A DNA stretch of 64,000 bases from Terriglobia bacterium (GTDB lineage: Bacteria > Acidobacteriota > Terriglobia > Terriglobales > Acidobacteriaceae). The notes under the pieces are model-generated. The model made no database searches and was not told where the DNA came from. It saw nothing but the letters and a program-made list of their open reading frames with translations. The DNA is taken from contig JAVUPY010000071.1 of NCBI GenBank assembly GCA_032252755.1, forward strand, positions 1 to 64,000, given 5' to 3'. Of the stretch, positions 52,212 through 60,710 are shown piece after piece. Positions within the stretch are counted from its first letter, which is position 1. The number at the start of each line of letters is the position of its first letter. Both the position numbers and the translations under genes were made by a program.

Positions 52212-53846
52212 ATGTATCAACATATTCTCTCGATCATTTTGTTCACACCCCTTGTGGGGGCGCTGATTCTCCTCTTCGTTCCGAAGGAGAACAAGAACGC
52301 GATCCGTTGGCTGGCGAACATCTTCGCCATGGCAGGATTCGCCGTGTCCCTGCCGCTGATTCCGTGGTTCTGGGCGGTGAAGAGCGAGCCCGGCTTCAAG
52401 TTCATCGAAGGCGCCGCGAACAACTGGATCCCGACTATCGGCGCGGGCTATCACCTCGGAATTGACGGCATCTCGTTCCTGCTCATCATACTGACGACGC
52501 TACTCGGGGCGATCTCGATCCTGTCGTCATGGGAAGCGATCCAGGACCGCACCAAGGAATATTACGTCTGGTTTCTCGTGCTGCAGACTGGCATGCTCGG
52601 CGTATTCATGTCGCTCGACTTCTTCCTGTTCTTCGTCTTCTGGGAAGCAATGCTGGTCCCAATGTATCTGCTGATCGGCATCTGGGGCGGCCCCCGCAAA
52701 CTCTACGCCGCCATCAAGTTCTTCTTGTACACGCTGTTCGGCTCCGTGTTCATGCTGCTGAGCGTGCTGTTCCTGTACTTCTTCAATCACGCGCAGACCG
52801 GCATCTACACCTTCGATATTCCGAGCCTCTACCAGACCGCCTGGAAGATTCCGCAGGTTTACGGTCCGACCGCGGGCATCCTGCTCTTCGTAGGCTTCTT
52901 CCTCGGATTTGCCATCAAGGTCCCGATGTTCCCGTTCCACACGTGGCTTCCGGACGCGCACGTCGAAGCCCCCACGGCCGGTTCGGTCATCCTCGCAGGC
53001 GTCCTGCTGAAGATGGGAACGTATGGACTGATCCGCTTCTCGCTGCCGTTCTTCCCGGCCGTGGTTCAGTACCCGGCAGTACGCAACTGGATGATCGCTC
53101 TGTCGATCATCGGCATCATCTACGGCGCGCTGGTCTCTCTGATGCAGAAGGACATGAAGAAACTGGTGGCCTACTCCTCGGTCAGCCACCTCGGCTTCTG
53201 TACTCTCGGCATCTTTGCACTCAACTGGACCGGTATCTCGGGTTCGGTGATCCAGCAGATCAATCACGGCATTTCTACTGGCGCACTGTTCTTGATTGTC
53301 GGCATCCTGTATGAGCGGCGACATACGCGCGAAATCGCAGAATACGGCGGCATCGGCAACGTGATGCCTGTGTACGCGACCATCACGCTGATCGTCTTCC
53401 TGTCCTCGATGGGCCTTCCGCTGCTGAACGGCTTCGTCGGCGAGTTCACGATTCTGCAGGGCGCCTTCATGGCGAACAAGGCGTGGGCCATCTGGGCCGT
53501 CCCCGGCGTAGTTCTCGCCGCGGCCTACCTGCTCTGGCTCTATCAGCGAGTCTACTTCGGCAAGGTTACCAACCCGAAAAACGAGAAATTGGCGGATCTC
53601 ACGCCTCGCGAGCTTGCGACCTTCGTTCCGCTCGTTGTGCTGGCATTCGCTATCGGAATCTACCCGAAGCCGCTCTTCCAAATTCTGGAGCAGCCTGTGA
53701 ACGAGATCGTCATGCGCGTCCAGGCGCCAAATGGAATTCAAAACGCGACTGCGCCAGTTGGTGCCCCACATCTGCCGCAGTCAGCAGATGTGAGTCGAAA
53801 TTCGCAAACCGCACCGCAGCCGAAGCTTGCCGCGGGCGTGCAGTAA
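52212..53846 (+). CDS. nuoM: complex I subunit M (NuoM), first copy
   Basis: The 544-residue protein has about 14 helices and the NuoM motifs YHLGIDGISFLLIILTTLL, FWEAMLVPMYLLIGIWGG, FPFHTWLPDAHVEAPTAGSV, KMGTYGLIRF, KKLVAYSSVSHLGF and QINHGISTGALFLIVG. It is a proton-pumping antiporter-like subunit. The C-terminal 45 residues (from about 500) are Pro/Gln/Ala-rich and partly encoded by a palindrome (53767-53792). It pairs with nuoN 18 bp on. A paralogue lies at 60707-62290. Confidence 0.95.
   Translation: MYQHILSIILFTPLVGALILLFVPKENKNAIRWLANIFAMAGFAVSLPLIPWFWAVKSEPGFKFIEGAANNWIPTIGAGYHLGIDGISFLLIILTTLLGAISILSSWEAIQDRTKEYYVWFLVLQTGMLGVFMSLDFFLFFVFWEAMLVPMYLLIGIWGGPRKLYAAIKFFLYTLFGSVFMLLSVLFLYFFNHAQTGIYTFDIPSLYQTAWKIPQVYGPTAGILLFVGFFLGFAIKVPMFPFHTWLPDAHVEAPTAGSVILAGVLLKMGTYGLIRFSLPFFPAVVQYPAVRNWMIALSIIGIIYGALVSLMQKDMKKLVAYSSVSHLGFCTLGIFALNWTGISGSVIQQINHGISTGALFLIVGILYERRHTREIAEYGGIGNVMPVYATITLIVFLSSMGLPLLNGFVGEFTILQGAFMANKAWAIWAVPGVVLAAAYLLWLYQRVYFGKVTNPKNEKLADLTPRELATFVPLVVLAFAIGIYPKPLFQILEQPVNEIVMRVQAPNGIQNATAPVGAPHLPQSADVSRNSQTAPQPKLAAGVQ
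53767..53792. repeat. palindrome inside the nuoM 3' end
   Basis: CACATCTGC (53767-53775) and GCAGATGTG (53784-53792) form a perfect 9 bp stem with an 8 nt loop, inside the coding sequence of the NuoM tail. The core matches the intergenic hairpin at 40298-40328. Confidence 0.6.
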
Positions 53847-53864
53847 GTCGGAAGGGAAACGATC

Positions 53865-55442
53865 GTGACCGGATGGTTGAGTTCGATTCTGGCGCACAAC
53901 AGTGAGTACGCGGTGAACTATGCGTTATCGCTCCCGATGATCATGCTGACGCTGTTTGCGCTCGGCATCCTCATCATCGATCTCGTGCTCCCTAAACAAT
54001 GGAAGCGTATCAATGCCCTCACGGCGCTCGGTGGTGTGGCCTTCGCGTTCGCCGCCACGGTAAAGCTACACCTGCAATTCCTGCGCGCTGAGAAGGCCGA
54101 CGTTGTCATCAATATGTTCCCGGGCTTCATCGACAGTCTCGGCCACCCGGCAATGGCGCTCGACCGTTTCGCGATCTACTTCTACTACCTCTTCCTGCTC
54201 GGTACCGCGGTCGCCATCTTGATCTCCGTCCGTTACCTGGAAATCGAGCGCGAGGACCACGGCGAGTTCTACGCCCTCATGCTGTTCTCCGTCGTCGGCA
54301 TGATGTGCATGGCCAGCGGCTACGACATCGTTCTTCTCTTCATCGGCCTGGAACTCATGGCTATCTCGACTTATGTGCTCGTCGGGTTCCTGCGGCGCGA
54401 TCAGCGTTCGAATGAAGCCGCCCTGAAGTACCTGCTGCTGGGAGCATTCTCGTCTGGCATTTTTGCCTACGGACTGTCACTGCTCTACGGGCTCTCCGGT
54501 TCGACAAACTTGGGCGTGATCGCCGAAAAACTGCAGGATCGTTTCGCCCAGAATCCGCACGATCCCATCATCATCGTCGCCCTGCTGACGACCGCAACCG
54601 GACTGCTTTTCAAGATCGCCGCCGTTCCGTTCCACCAGTGGGCGCCGGATGCCTACGAAGGCGCGCCGACCAGCATCACTGGGTTTATGTCTGTGGCCGT
54701 GAAGGCCGCCGGATGGGCGCTGCTGCTCCGTGTTTTCTTGTTCGGCTTCTACCCCATCCGCAGCCTCTACATGCCGCTGCTCGTTTTCGTCTCGCTTGCC
54801 ACCCTCACCGGCGGAAACCTTGCGGCGATTACGCAGACCAACCTCAAGCGCCTCCTGGCGTACTCATCCATCGCGCACGTTGGCTACATGCTGCTCGGCC
54901 TCGTTGCCAGCGACAATATTCGTAACCAGACGGGCATTCGCGGCATTCTCTTCTACCTGCTCGTATACGCCTTTATGAACCTCGGCGCGTTTGCGGTCAT
55001 CACCTCGCTCCGGCGGCGCAACATAATTGGCGACGAGATCGACGACATCGCGGGCCTCTACTTCAAGCGTCCGGTCGAAGCCGTCCTCATGCTCTTCTTC
55101 CTGCTGTCGCTGGCCGGCATTCCGCCGCTGGCGGGCTTCTGGGGCAAGTACTTCATCTTCCTCAGCCTCATGGAGACCGGGCATTACGTGCTGGCTTCCG
55201 TTGGCGTCCTCTACGCGGTGGTCGCGCTCTACTACTACATGCGCGTTGCCAACGCCATGTTCATGAAGCAGGCGGCCGATGCCGAACCCATCCACCTCAC
55301 GCCTGGCATGACCACGGCCCTGGCAGTAACGGCCTTGGGGACGATCGGAATCGGTGTCTTCCCGAACGCCTTCATGCAGTTCGTCAACTGGTCTCTGAGC
55401 GCGGCCGGAAACGTAACCAGCATCGCGCAGGCGGTCAGATAG
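53865..55442 (+). CDS. nuoN: complex I subunit N (NuoN), first copy
   Basis: The protein has 525 residues from a GTG at 53865 that follows GGAAGGG. The antiporter-like core shows LMAISTYVLVGFLRRDQRSNEAALKY (split by residues), FKIAAVPFHQWAPDAYEGAP, KRLLAYSSIAHVGYMLLGL and PPLAGFWGKYFIF. It is the third proton-pumping antiporter-like subunit and the last gene of the operon, which ends in the terminator at 55456. Confidence 0.95.
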   Translation: MTGWLSSILAHNSEYAVNYALSLPMIMLTLFALGILIIDLVLPKQWKRINALTALGGVAFAFAATVKLHLQFLRAEKADVVINMFPGFIDSLGHPAMALDRFAIYFYYLFLLGTAVAILISVRYLEIEREDHGEFYALMLFSVVGMMCMASGYDIVLLFIGLELMAISTYVLVGFLRRDQRSNEAALKYLLLGAFSSGIFAYGLSLLYGLSGSTNLGVIAEKLQDRFAQNPHDPIIIVALLTTATGLLFKIAAVPFHQWAPDAYEGAPTSITGFMSVAVKAAGWALLLRVFLFGFYPIRSLYMPLLVFVSLATLTGGNLAAITQTNLKRLLAYSSIAHVGYMLLGLVASDNIRNQTGIRGILFYLLVYAFMNLGAFAVITSLRRRNIIGDEIDDIAGLYFKRPVEAVLMLFFLLSLAGIPPLAGFWGKYFIFLSLMETGHYVLASVGVLYAVVALYYYMRVANAMFMKQAADAEPIHLTPGMTTALAVTALGTIGIGVFPNAFMQFVNWSLSAAGNVTSIAQAVR

Positions 55443-55455
55443 CAGAACCCAAGCT

Positions 55456-55503
55456 AAGGCGCAGGAAGTCTCCGGGAAAGACTCCTTGCGCCTTGTTCTA
55501 TTT
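55456..55503 (+). terminator. intrinsic terminator of the nuo operon
   Basis: AAGGCGCAGGAAGTCT (55456-55471) pairs with AGACTCCTTGCGCCTT (55479-55494) apart from two central mismatches; a T-rich tail (GTTCTATTT) follows. It lies 14 bp behind the nuoN stop. Confidence 0.8.
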
Positions 55504-55559
55504 CGGCCACTCTACACCTGAATGGTGACTGCTGAGTCTGACTGCGGTAATCTCTCCCC

Positions 55560-55781
55560 ATGGCCCAAGAAAAACAGAACCCGCTGGTCACGCTCGTTCG
55601 ATACTCCGAGATTGGGTTCATTCTCCCGGCCGCGGTCCTGCTCGGATACCTGGTCGGCACCGGCCTCGACTACTGGCTGCACACGAAATGGATCGTTGTC
55701 GCCGGGGTCATCTTCGGTGTGATCTCCGGGTTCGTCTCGATGATTCGTATGGCCCTGCGAAGCGATGACGAACAAGACTGA
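55560..55781 (+). CDS. AtpZ/AtpI-like membrane protein
   Basis: The 73-residue protein has two hydrophobic helices (IGFILPAAVLLGYLVGTGLDYWL and WIVVAGVIFGVISGFVSMIRMAL), the first with the G-x3-G-x2-L-D pattern of AtpZ-type proteins (PF09527). These small proteins accompany F-type ATP synthase genes and have been linked to Mg/Ca transport or c-ring assembly. The 3' end overlaps the next gene by 17 bp and leads the atp membrane-part operon. Confidence 0.85.
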   Translation: MAQEKQNPLVTLVRYSEIGFILPAAVLLGYLVGTGLDYWLHTKWIVVAGVIFGVISGFVSMIRMALRSDDEQD

Positions 55782-56241
55782 AGCCGGCCCAGATTTCGCG
55801 CCAGACGACACCCCGGGGCCACCGCCAGATCCCGACTCACCCGCCGAACGGTTCTACGGTGCTGCGATCCAACGGATAACGCGCGGAACTCTCGTTCTTG
55901 GGATAGCAGGCACCTTCGCCTGCTTCGCCGTGTATGGGTTTCATTCCGGGTTAGCCTTCTTCGTGGGCGCTGCGCTCGCTTACTGGAATTTTCACTCCCT
56001 GGTATCGGCCGTAAACGCTCTCGGCGAGCGCATCGTCGTGGGTCACTCGCGAGAGAAGGGAACAGCCATCGTCTTCCGCTTCATCTCCCGTATCTTATTG
56101 GTAGGATTGGCCGGGTATGCTATATTTCTAAGTTGGCCGGGGAGTCTACCGGGCTTCCTGGTGGGTCTGTGCATGCCCGTTCCGGCCATGATGTTCGAGG
56201 CCGGATACGAAGGTTTCACCGCCCTCCGACGCGGACTCTAA
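55765..56241 (+). CDS. ATP synthase protein I-like membrane protein
   Basis: The 158-residue protein has a Pro/Asp-rich N-terminal 30 residues and four helices: TLVLGIAGTFACFAVYGF, GLAFFVGAALAYWNFHSLV, FRFISRILLVGLAGYAIFL and LPGFLVGLCMPVPAMMFEA. This pattern and its position before atpB fit the AtpI family (PF03899), an assembly helper of the c-ring. Sequence conservation in this family is weak, so the name rests largely on context. Confidence 0.75.
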   Translation: MTNKTEAGPDFAPDDTPGPPPDPDSPAERFYGAAIQRITRGTLVLGIAGTFACFAVYGFHSGLAFFVGAALAYWNFHSLVSAVNALGERIVVGHSREKGTAIVFRFISRILLVGLAGYAIFLSWPGSLPGFLVGLCMPVPAMMFEAGYEGFTALRRGL

Positions 56242-56265
56242 TTTACCGTTTACCTGAAGATTTAA

Positions 56266-56994
56266 ATGCATCAGCTTCCTTTCACAGCTCTGCTCAATCA
56301 GCTGCTCGCTGGCCCTGTAAACAGCATGCTTGCGGCGCTAGGCATTCACGTGGCGCATCCGCAGGCACCCATCGCTAACTTCGTTGCGATGCAGATTTTT
56401 GTCTTTCTCTTCGCGCTCCTGCTCTTTGTCCTGCTGCGAGTCACCTTGTCGGTCGACAAACCGAACTTCATCCAGCATCTCTTTGAGGGGATTCACAGCT
56501 TCATTGCCGACCAGGGACGCGAGATCATCGGACATCACCACAAGAAGTACGACTCCTATCTCGCAGCGCTCGGAATCTTCATTCTGTTCTCGAATCTGAT
56601 AGGACTTGTACCCGCCTTTGAGTCGCCCACCAGCTTTCCCTACGTTCCGTTTGGTTGCGCTCTCGTAAGCTGGGTCTACTACCACGTCGTTGGCCTGAAG
56701 ATGAACGGGTTCCGCTACTTCCTGCACTTCTTCGGCCCCGTATGGTGGCTCGCATTCCTCATTTTCCCAATTGAAATTTTCAGTCACCTGGCACGCGTAA
56801 TGTCGCTCACCATCCGTCTTTTCGCCAACATGTTCGCCGGCGAAATGGTGACGATGGCGTTCTTCTCGCTCATTCCGCTCGGTCTGCCTATCGCGTTCAT
56901 CGGTCTGCACGCGATGGTAGCGTTCGTCCAGGCCTATATTTTTGTCCTCCTGCCGATGGTTTACATCGCGGAGGCAACGGCCCACGAGCACTAA
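56266..56994 (+). CDS. atpB: ATP synthase F0 subunit a
   Basis: The 242-residue protein has five or six helices and the essential stator Arg in MSLTIRLFANMFAGEMV, plus FSNLIGLVPAFESPT. It forms the two ion half-channels next to the c-ring. The start lacks a clear ribosome site. The c subunit gene follows after 100 bp. The F1 genes and atpF/atpH are absent here. Confidence 0.95.
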   Translation: MHQLPFTALLNQLLAGPVNSMLAALGIHVAHPQAPIANFVAMQIFVFLFALLLFVLLRVTLSVDKPNFIQHLFEGIHSFIADQGREIIGHHHKKYDSYLAALGIFILFSNLIGLVPAFESPTSFPYVPFGCALVSWVYYHVVGLKMNGFRYFLHFFGPVWWLAFLIFPIEIFSHLARVMSLTIRLFANMFAGEMVTMAFFSLIPLGLPIAFIGLHAMVAFVQAYIFVLLPMVYIAEATAHEH

Positions 56995-57094
56995 GAAGCA
57001 GTACAGTTTTCCGCCGTTACAGCGTGAGGGCATCCGTCCCCCAGGATGGAACGTCAACCACCAACTGGCGGCGATTTATAGGAGAGAAATACCA

Positions 57095-57412
57095 ATGCGT
57101 AAACTCGTTCTAGTCGTCATGGCATTCGCGTTTGCCGCCATGCCTGCATTTGCACAAGGTGCCGCCGCTACGACCAACGCCGGTAACACCGGAGTCGGAA
57201 GCTGGGCACTCGCCGCGATCGGTCTCGGCATTGCTGTGGCCTGCGCCGCCATCGGCCAGGGAATGGTCGCCTCATCGGCCTGCGAAGGCCTCGCCCGCAA
57301 CCCTGCTGCCCGCCCCGGCATTCAGCTCGCGCTCATTCTCGGTCTCGCATTCGTCGAGTCGCTCGTGCTGTTCATCTGGGTCATGATCTTCCTCAAGGTC
57401 CCAGCTGTCTAA
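57095..57412 (+). CDS. atpE: ATP synthase F0 subunit c with signal-like N-terminus
   Basis: The start at 57095 follows AGGAGAG and gives 105 residues. The first 21 or so (MRKLVLVVMAFAFAAMPAFA) look like a cleavable signal, an extension known in some c subunits. The hairpin has TM1 with GQG (Gln55), the polar loop LARNP, and TM2 with the ion-binding Glu88 followed by Ser89 (LGLAFVESLVLF). Gln plus Glu-Ser are two of the residues that bind Na+ in known sodium c-rings; the Thr and Tyr of that site are Leu and Phe here, so H+ is at least as likely. Confidence 0.94.
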   Translation: MRKLVLVVMAFAFAAMPAFAQGAAATTNAGNTGVGSWALAAIGLGIAVACAAIGQGMVASSACEGLARNPAARPGIQLALILGLAFVESLVLFIWVMIFLKVPAV

Positions 57413-57427
57413 ATACTCGTTTGCAAG

Positions 57428-57463
57428 AAGAGCCCCGGAGAACATCCGGGGCTCTATTGTTTT
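57428..57463 (+). terminator. intrinsic terminator after atpE
   Basis: AGAGCCCCGGA (57429-57439) and TCCGGGGCTCT (57445-57455) make a perfect 11 bp stem with a 5 nt loop, followed by ATTGTTTT. It ends the atpZ-atpI-atpB-atpE unit and explains why no further atp genes follow. Confidence 0.9.
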
Positions 57464-57591
57464 CTGTAGGTTGCTTTAAAATGCTTAAGTATTGCTTAAA
57501 TAAATCAGTTATCTGCGTTCCGGGCTCTCACAACACACTAGTGGCGCCCTCAGCCGCTTCTGACATCTAATAGGTATCCCCCTATTCTCGA

Positions 57592-58500
57592 ATGACTGAG
57601 CCGGTGTTGCTGTATCAACACGTGACGAAGGATTACCGTGTGGGTTTTCGTCGCCGGCGTCTTCGTGCGCTCCACGACTTCTCCCTCGCCGTCCAGCCGG
57701 GTGAGATATTCGGCTTTCTCGGGCCCAACGGCGCCGGCAAAACGACAGCCATTCATCTCGCCATGGGCTTCATGCATCCCACCGCCGGTCGAGGCCGAAT
57801 GCTCGGGCAGGAATTCGGAGACGCACCCACGCGCAGCCGCGTTGGCTTCCTGGCGGAAAATCTTGCGCTTCACAATCGTAGAGTTGTGGAACTGATCGAC
57901 TTTTATGCGCGTCTGAACAAGGTTCCCCAGCCACGCCGCGCCGCACGAATCGCTATCGACCGCCTCGGACTATCGGACGCCAGCAACCGCATCACCATGA
58001 AACTCTCGCGCGGTATGCAACAGAGAGTCGGCCTCGCGCAGGCCATCGTCAATAACCCCGATCTGCTGATTCTCGACGAACCGACTTCGGCGCTCGACCC
58101 TGTCGCGCGCGTAATGGTCCGCGAACTTCTACTGGAGTTGAAACGCGCCGGCAAGACGGTTTTCGTGAGCTCTCATTTGCTTTCCGAGGTCGAAGCCGTC
58201 TGTGACCGTATAGGTATTCTGCGCAAGGGAGAGTTGGTGCGGGTCGGCACAATCTCCGAACTGCTGGAGAATGCCGACCGATGCTCTGTCGTCGCGCGGG
58301 GAGTTGGAGAAGAGATGTTTTCCGGTGCGACGTCGCAAAACGGTTTTCTCGTGCTCGAGGTCGAGCGCGCACGTCAGCGCGAAATTATCGAGCGCATATG
58401 GTCCGCGGGCGGGGAAGTGGTCAGCATCAATCCGGTGCGCGAAAGCCTTGAGGAGATGTTTCTGCGCCTGGCCGCGTCCGGGCCGGAGTCGAAACAATGA
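57592..58500 (+). CDS. ABC transporter ATP-binding protein
   Basis: The 302-residue protein has the full nucleotide-binding set: Walker A GPNGAGKTT (44-52), signature LSRGMQQRVG, Walker B LLILDEPTSALDP and the switch His in SSHLLSE. About 85 extra C-terminal residues form the regulatory tail common in exporters of the CcmA/NatA type. The permease gene follows with an ATGA overlap. Substrate unknown; the location between the atp and second nuo genes gives no obvious hint. No ribosome site precedes the ATG. Confidence 0.92.
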   Translation: MTEPVLLYQHVTKDYRVGFRRRRLRALHDFSLAVQPGEIFGFLGPNGAGKTTAIHLAMGFMHPTAGRGRMLGQEFGDAPTRSRVGFLAENLALHNRRVVELIDFYARLNKVPQPRRAARIAIDRLGLSDASNRITMKLSRGMQQRVGLAQAIVNNPDLLILDEPTSALDPVARVMVRELLLELKRAGKTVFVSSHLLSEVEAVCDRIGILRKGELVRVGTISELLENADRCSVVARGVGEEMFSGATSQNGFLVLEVERARQREIIERIWSAGGEVVSINPVRESLEEMFLRLAASGPESKQ

Positions 58501-59207
58501 GGAACGTGCTCCTCATTGCCGGCAACCACCTTCGCGACCAGCGCTGGATCCTGTTGACCATGTTCGGCTACGTGCTCTTCATGAGTTCCATGATGGCCGC
58601 CGTCGTCCACCGCTCGAACTACGAAGATGCGCGCTTCTTCGTCGAGCAGCAGATGTGGTTTGCCGTGCTGTTCGGAATGTTTCTCTCGACCTCGGCCGTG
58701 AATACCGACATGCGTACACGACGCCTTCCTTCCATTCTTTCCAAGGCGGTCGAACGTTGGCATTATCTGCTGGGAGTGTTGGTCGGAATCACATCAGCGA
58801 TCGCCGTCTATTGCGCGGCGGTCTCGGTTCTGGGTGTGGTATTGTCAACCCGGGCCGGATACCCGATCCATGGCATTGCGCACTTTGCAGTAAACGTACT
58901 CGTCGCGACCGTGGCAGTGGAGACCGTGGGACTATTTTTCGGTTTGCTTGTGCCGCCGATTTTCGCAACAACGGCGACGATTGGCCTGCTTACGGCGATT
59001 CCCCTGATCGCCATTCAGTTTGCGCCCAAGCTCATTTATTTGGCGCCCGTGGCTCTGCTTGTGACAAAAACCGTGAGAGACTTCGAGGGTTCCGCGGCCC
59101 CCGGGTTGCGAACCTCAAGTGCGGCAACGATCGTCTACGCGATTATCGTTTTCTTCGTCGCACTGGCCGTATTTCTACGACGGGACCTGGCGCGCGCAAC
59201 AGAGTGA
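58497..59207 (+). CDS. ABC transporter permease
   Basis: The 236-residue protein has about six hydrophobic helices (for example WILLTMFGYVLFMSSMMAA, YLLGVLVGITSAIAVYCAAV, VAVETVGLFFGLLVPPIFA, ATIVYAIIVFFVALAVFL), the plan of ABC-2-type permeases. MRTRRLPSILSKAV resembles the cytoplasmic coupling segment of that group. It is coupled to the ATPase gene and forms one exporter with it. Convergent with nuoN2, 51 bp away. Substrate unknown. Confidence 0.85.
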   Translation: MRNVLLIAGNHLRDQRWILLTMFGYVLFMSSMMAAVVHRSNYEDARFFVEQQMWFAVLFGMFLSTSAVNTDMRTRRLPSILSKAVERWHYLLGVLVGITSAIAVYCAAVSVLGVVLSTRAGYPIHGIAHFAVNVLVATVAVETVGLFFGLLVPPIFATTATIGLLTAIPLIAIQFAPKLIYLAPVALLVTKTVRDFEGSAAPGLRTSSAATIVYAIIVFFVALAVFLRRDLARATE

Positions 59208-59258
59208 AAAGCACGCGCTCCCGTTGACGCCAGTCGCTGTCAGTCAATAACCAGCCAG

Positions 59259-60710
59259 TCAGTGAAGCAGGTCCCTGGCCGACTGCAATGCGTATCCCAA
59301 CACGCGGTTCGGCAGAACGCCGAGGTAGATCGTAAACGCGAGGCTGATCGTAAGCGCAGCTCCAAGTCCGAACGGGATCCCCGGGACGGGCGCATCCGTC
59401 TTCGGTTCGCGCATGTACATCATGACGATCACGCGAAGGTAGTAGTAAGCCCCTATCGCGCTGTTCACAACCCCGATGATCGTCAGCCAGACCAGGCTGG
59501 ACTTCAATGCCGCGCTGAACACATAGAATTTCGCGAAGAACCCGCCCGTGACTGGAATTCCAATCAGCGATAGCAGGAAGACCGTCAAGATCGCCGCCAG
59601 CACGGGCGCGCGACGCCCCAGTCCCGCGTAGTCGTCGACCTGGACGTACTTTTCTCCGGCGCTGGCAAAATGGCTGATCACGGCGAATGCCCCAACGTTC
59701 ATCGCAGCGTACGACGCCGCGTAGAACATCGCCGCAGAGATGCCGTTTTCCATATCTTTCACCGCCGCAAAAGCGACGAGCAGATACCCGGCATGGGCGA
59801 TGGATGAATAAGCCAGCAGACGCTTCACATTCGACTGAACCAGTGCGCCCAGGTTACCAATCGTCATTGAAAGGGCCGCTGCCACCCAGATGAACCAGAA
59901 CCACCCCGGCGCTCCGGTTCCGAATAGAACTCGCAGAAGCACCGCAAAGGCAGCCGCCTTCGGTGCCGTGGACATGAATCCGACCACCGGGGCAGGCGCG
60001 CCTTCGTACACGTCGGGCGTCCACGTCTGGAACGGCACGGCGGCAACCTTGAATCCCAGTCCCACGAACATCAGCGCCATTGCGACATATGCCAGCGCCG
60101 GCGTGTTCTGCTTAAGCGCGGCTGCGATGGTATCGATTTGCGTGGAACCTGTAGCGCCGAACATCAGCGCCACACCGTATAGGAAGAACCCGGTCGCGAA
60201 CGATCCCAGCAGGAAATATTTAATAGACGATTCGGTACTCTCTGCGTGCTTCCGCCGAAACCCGGCGAGGATGTAGGTTGAAATCGACGAGATCTCCAAA
60301 GCGATGAAGATCAGGACCAGTTCAATAGCCGACGACATCAGGCCCATACCGACGGCGCCGAAGAGGATCAGGCCGTAATATTCGCCGTGCTTCAGATGCT
60401 GTACTGAAAGGTACTCGAACGACATCAGGATAGCGGCCAGCGCGACTATCAGCACAACCATGTGGAAGAAGATGCTGAAGGCATCGACGCGGACCATCTG
60501 GAAGAAACCATCGCCATGGTATTGCGGCTGTGCCTGGAATAGCGTTGCCCCGATCGCGCAAAGCACGCCGATCGCCGATACGATTCCCAGCGACTTGCGA
60601 TCGTTGTGGTCGTCCAGCAGAGGATCAATCATCATGACGATTGTGCCGAACACGGTCAGTACAATCTCAGGCAGTATACGGATGTAATCGACGGAAGGAA
60701 TCGGATTCAT
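59259..60710 (-). CDS. nuoN: complex I subunit N, second copy
   Basis: The start MNPIPSVDYIRILPE at 60710 overlaps the nuoM2 stop (ATGA) and follows AGGTGA; it gives 483 residues. Motifs are EISSISTYILAGFRRKHAESTE (split by residues), FKVAAVPFQTWTPDVYEGAP, KRLLAYSSIAHAGYLLVAF and IPVTGGFFAKFYVF. It is shorter by 42 residues than the copy at 53865 and clearly divergent from it, so not a recent duplicate. Last gene of a minus-strand L-M-N series. Confidence 0.94.
   Translation of the reverse strand: MNPIPSVDYIRILPEIVLTVFGTIVMMIDPLLDDHNDRKSLGIVSAIGVLCAIGATLFQAQPQYHGDGFFQMVRVDAFSIFFHMVVLIVALAAILMSFEYLSVQHLKHGEYYGLILFGAVGMGLMSSAIELVLIFIALEISSISTYILAGFRRKHAESTESSIKYFLLGSFATGFFLYGVALMFGATGSTQIDTIAAALKQNTPALAYVAMALMFVGLGFKVAAVPFQTWTPDVYEGAPAPVVGFMSTAPKAAAFAVLLRVLFGTGAPGWFWFIWVAAALSMTIGNLGALVQSNVKRLLAYSSIAHAGYLLVAFAAVKDMENGISAAMFYAASYAAMNVGAFAVISHFASAGEKYVQVDDYAGLGRRAPVLAAILTVFLLSLIGIPVTGGFFAKFYVFSAALKSSLVWLTIIGVVNSAIGAYYYLRVIVMMYMREPKTDAPVPGIPFGLGAALTISLAFTIYLGVLPNRVLGYALQSARDLLH

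Noticed and set aside
52527-53771. 414-residue open frame on the minus strand
   Set aside because: Antisense to nuoM; very rich in charged residues and without recognisable domain.
57095-57412. Definite Na+-dependent ATP synthase
   Set aside because: Gln and Glu-Ser are present, but the additional Thr and Tyr of known Na+ sites are Leu and Phe, and Gln also occurs in H+ rings.
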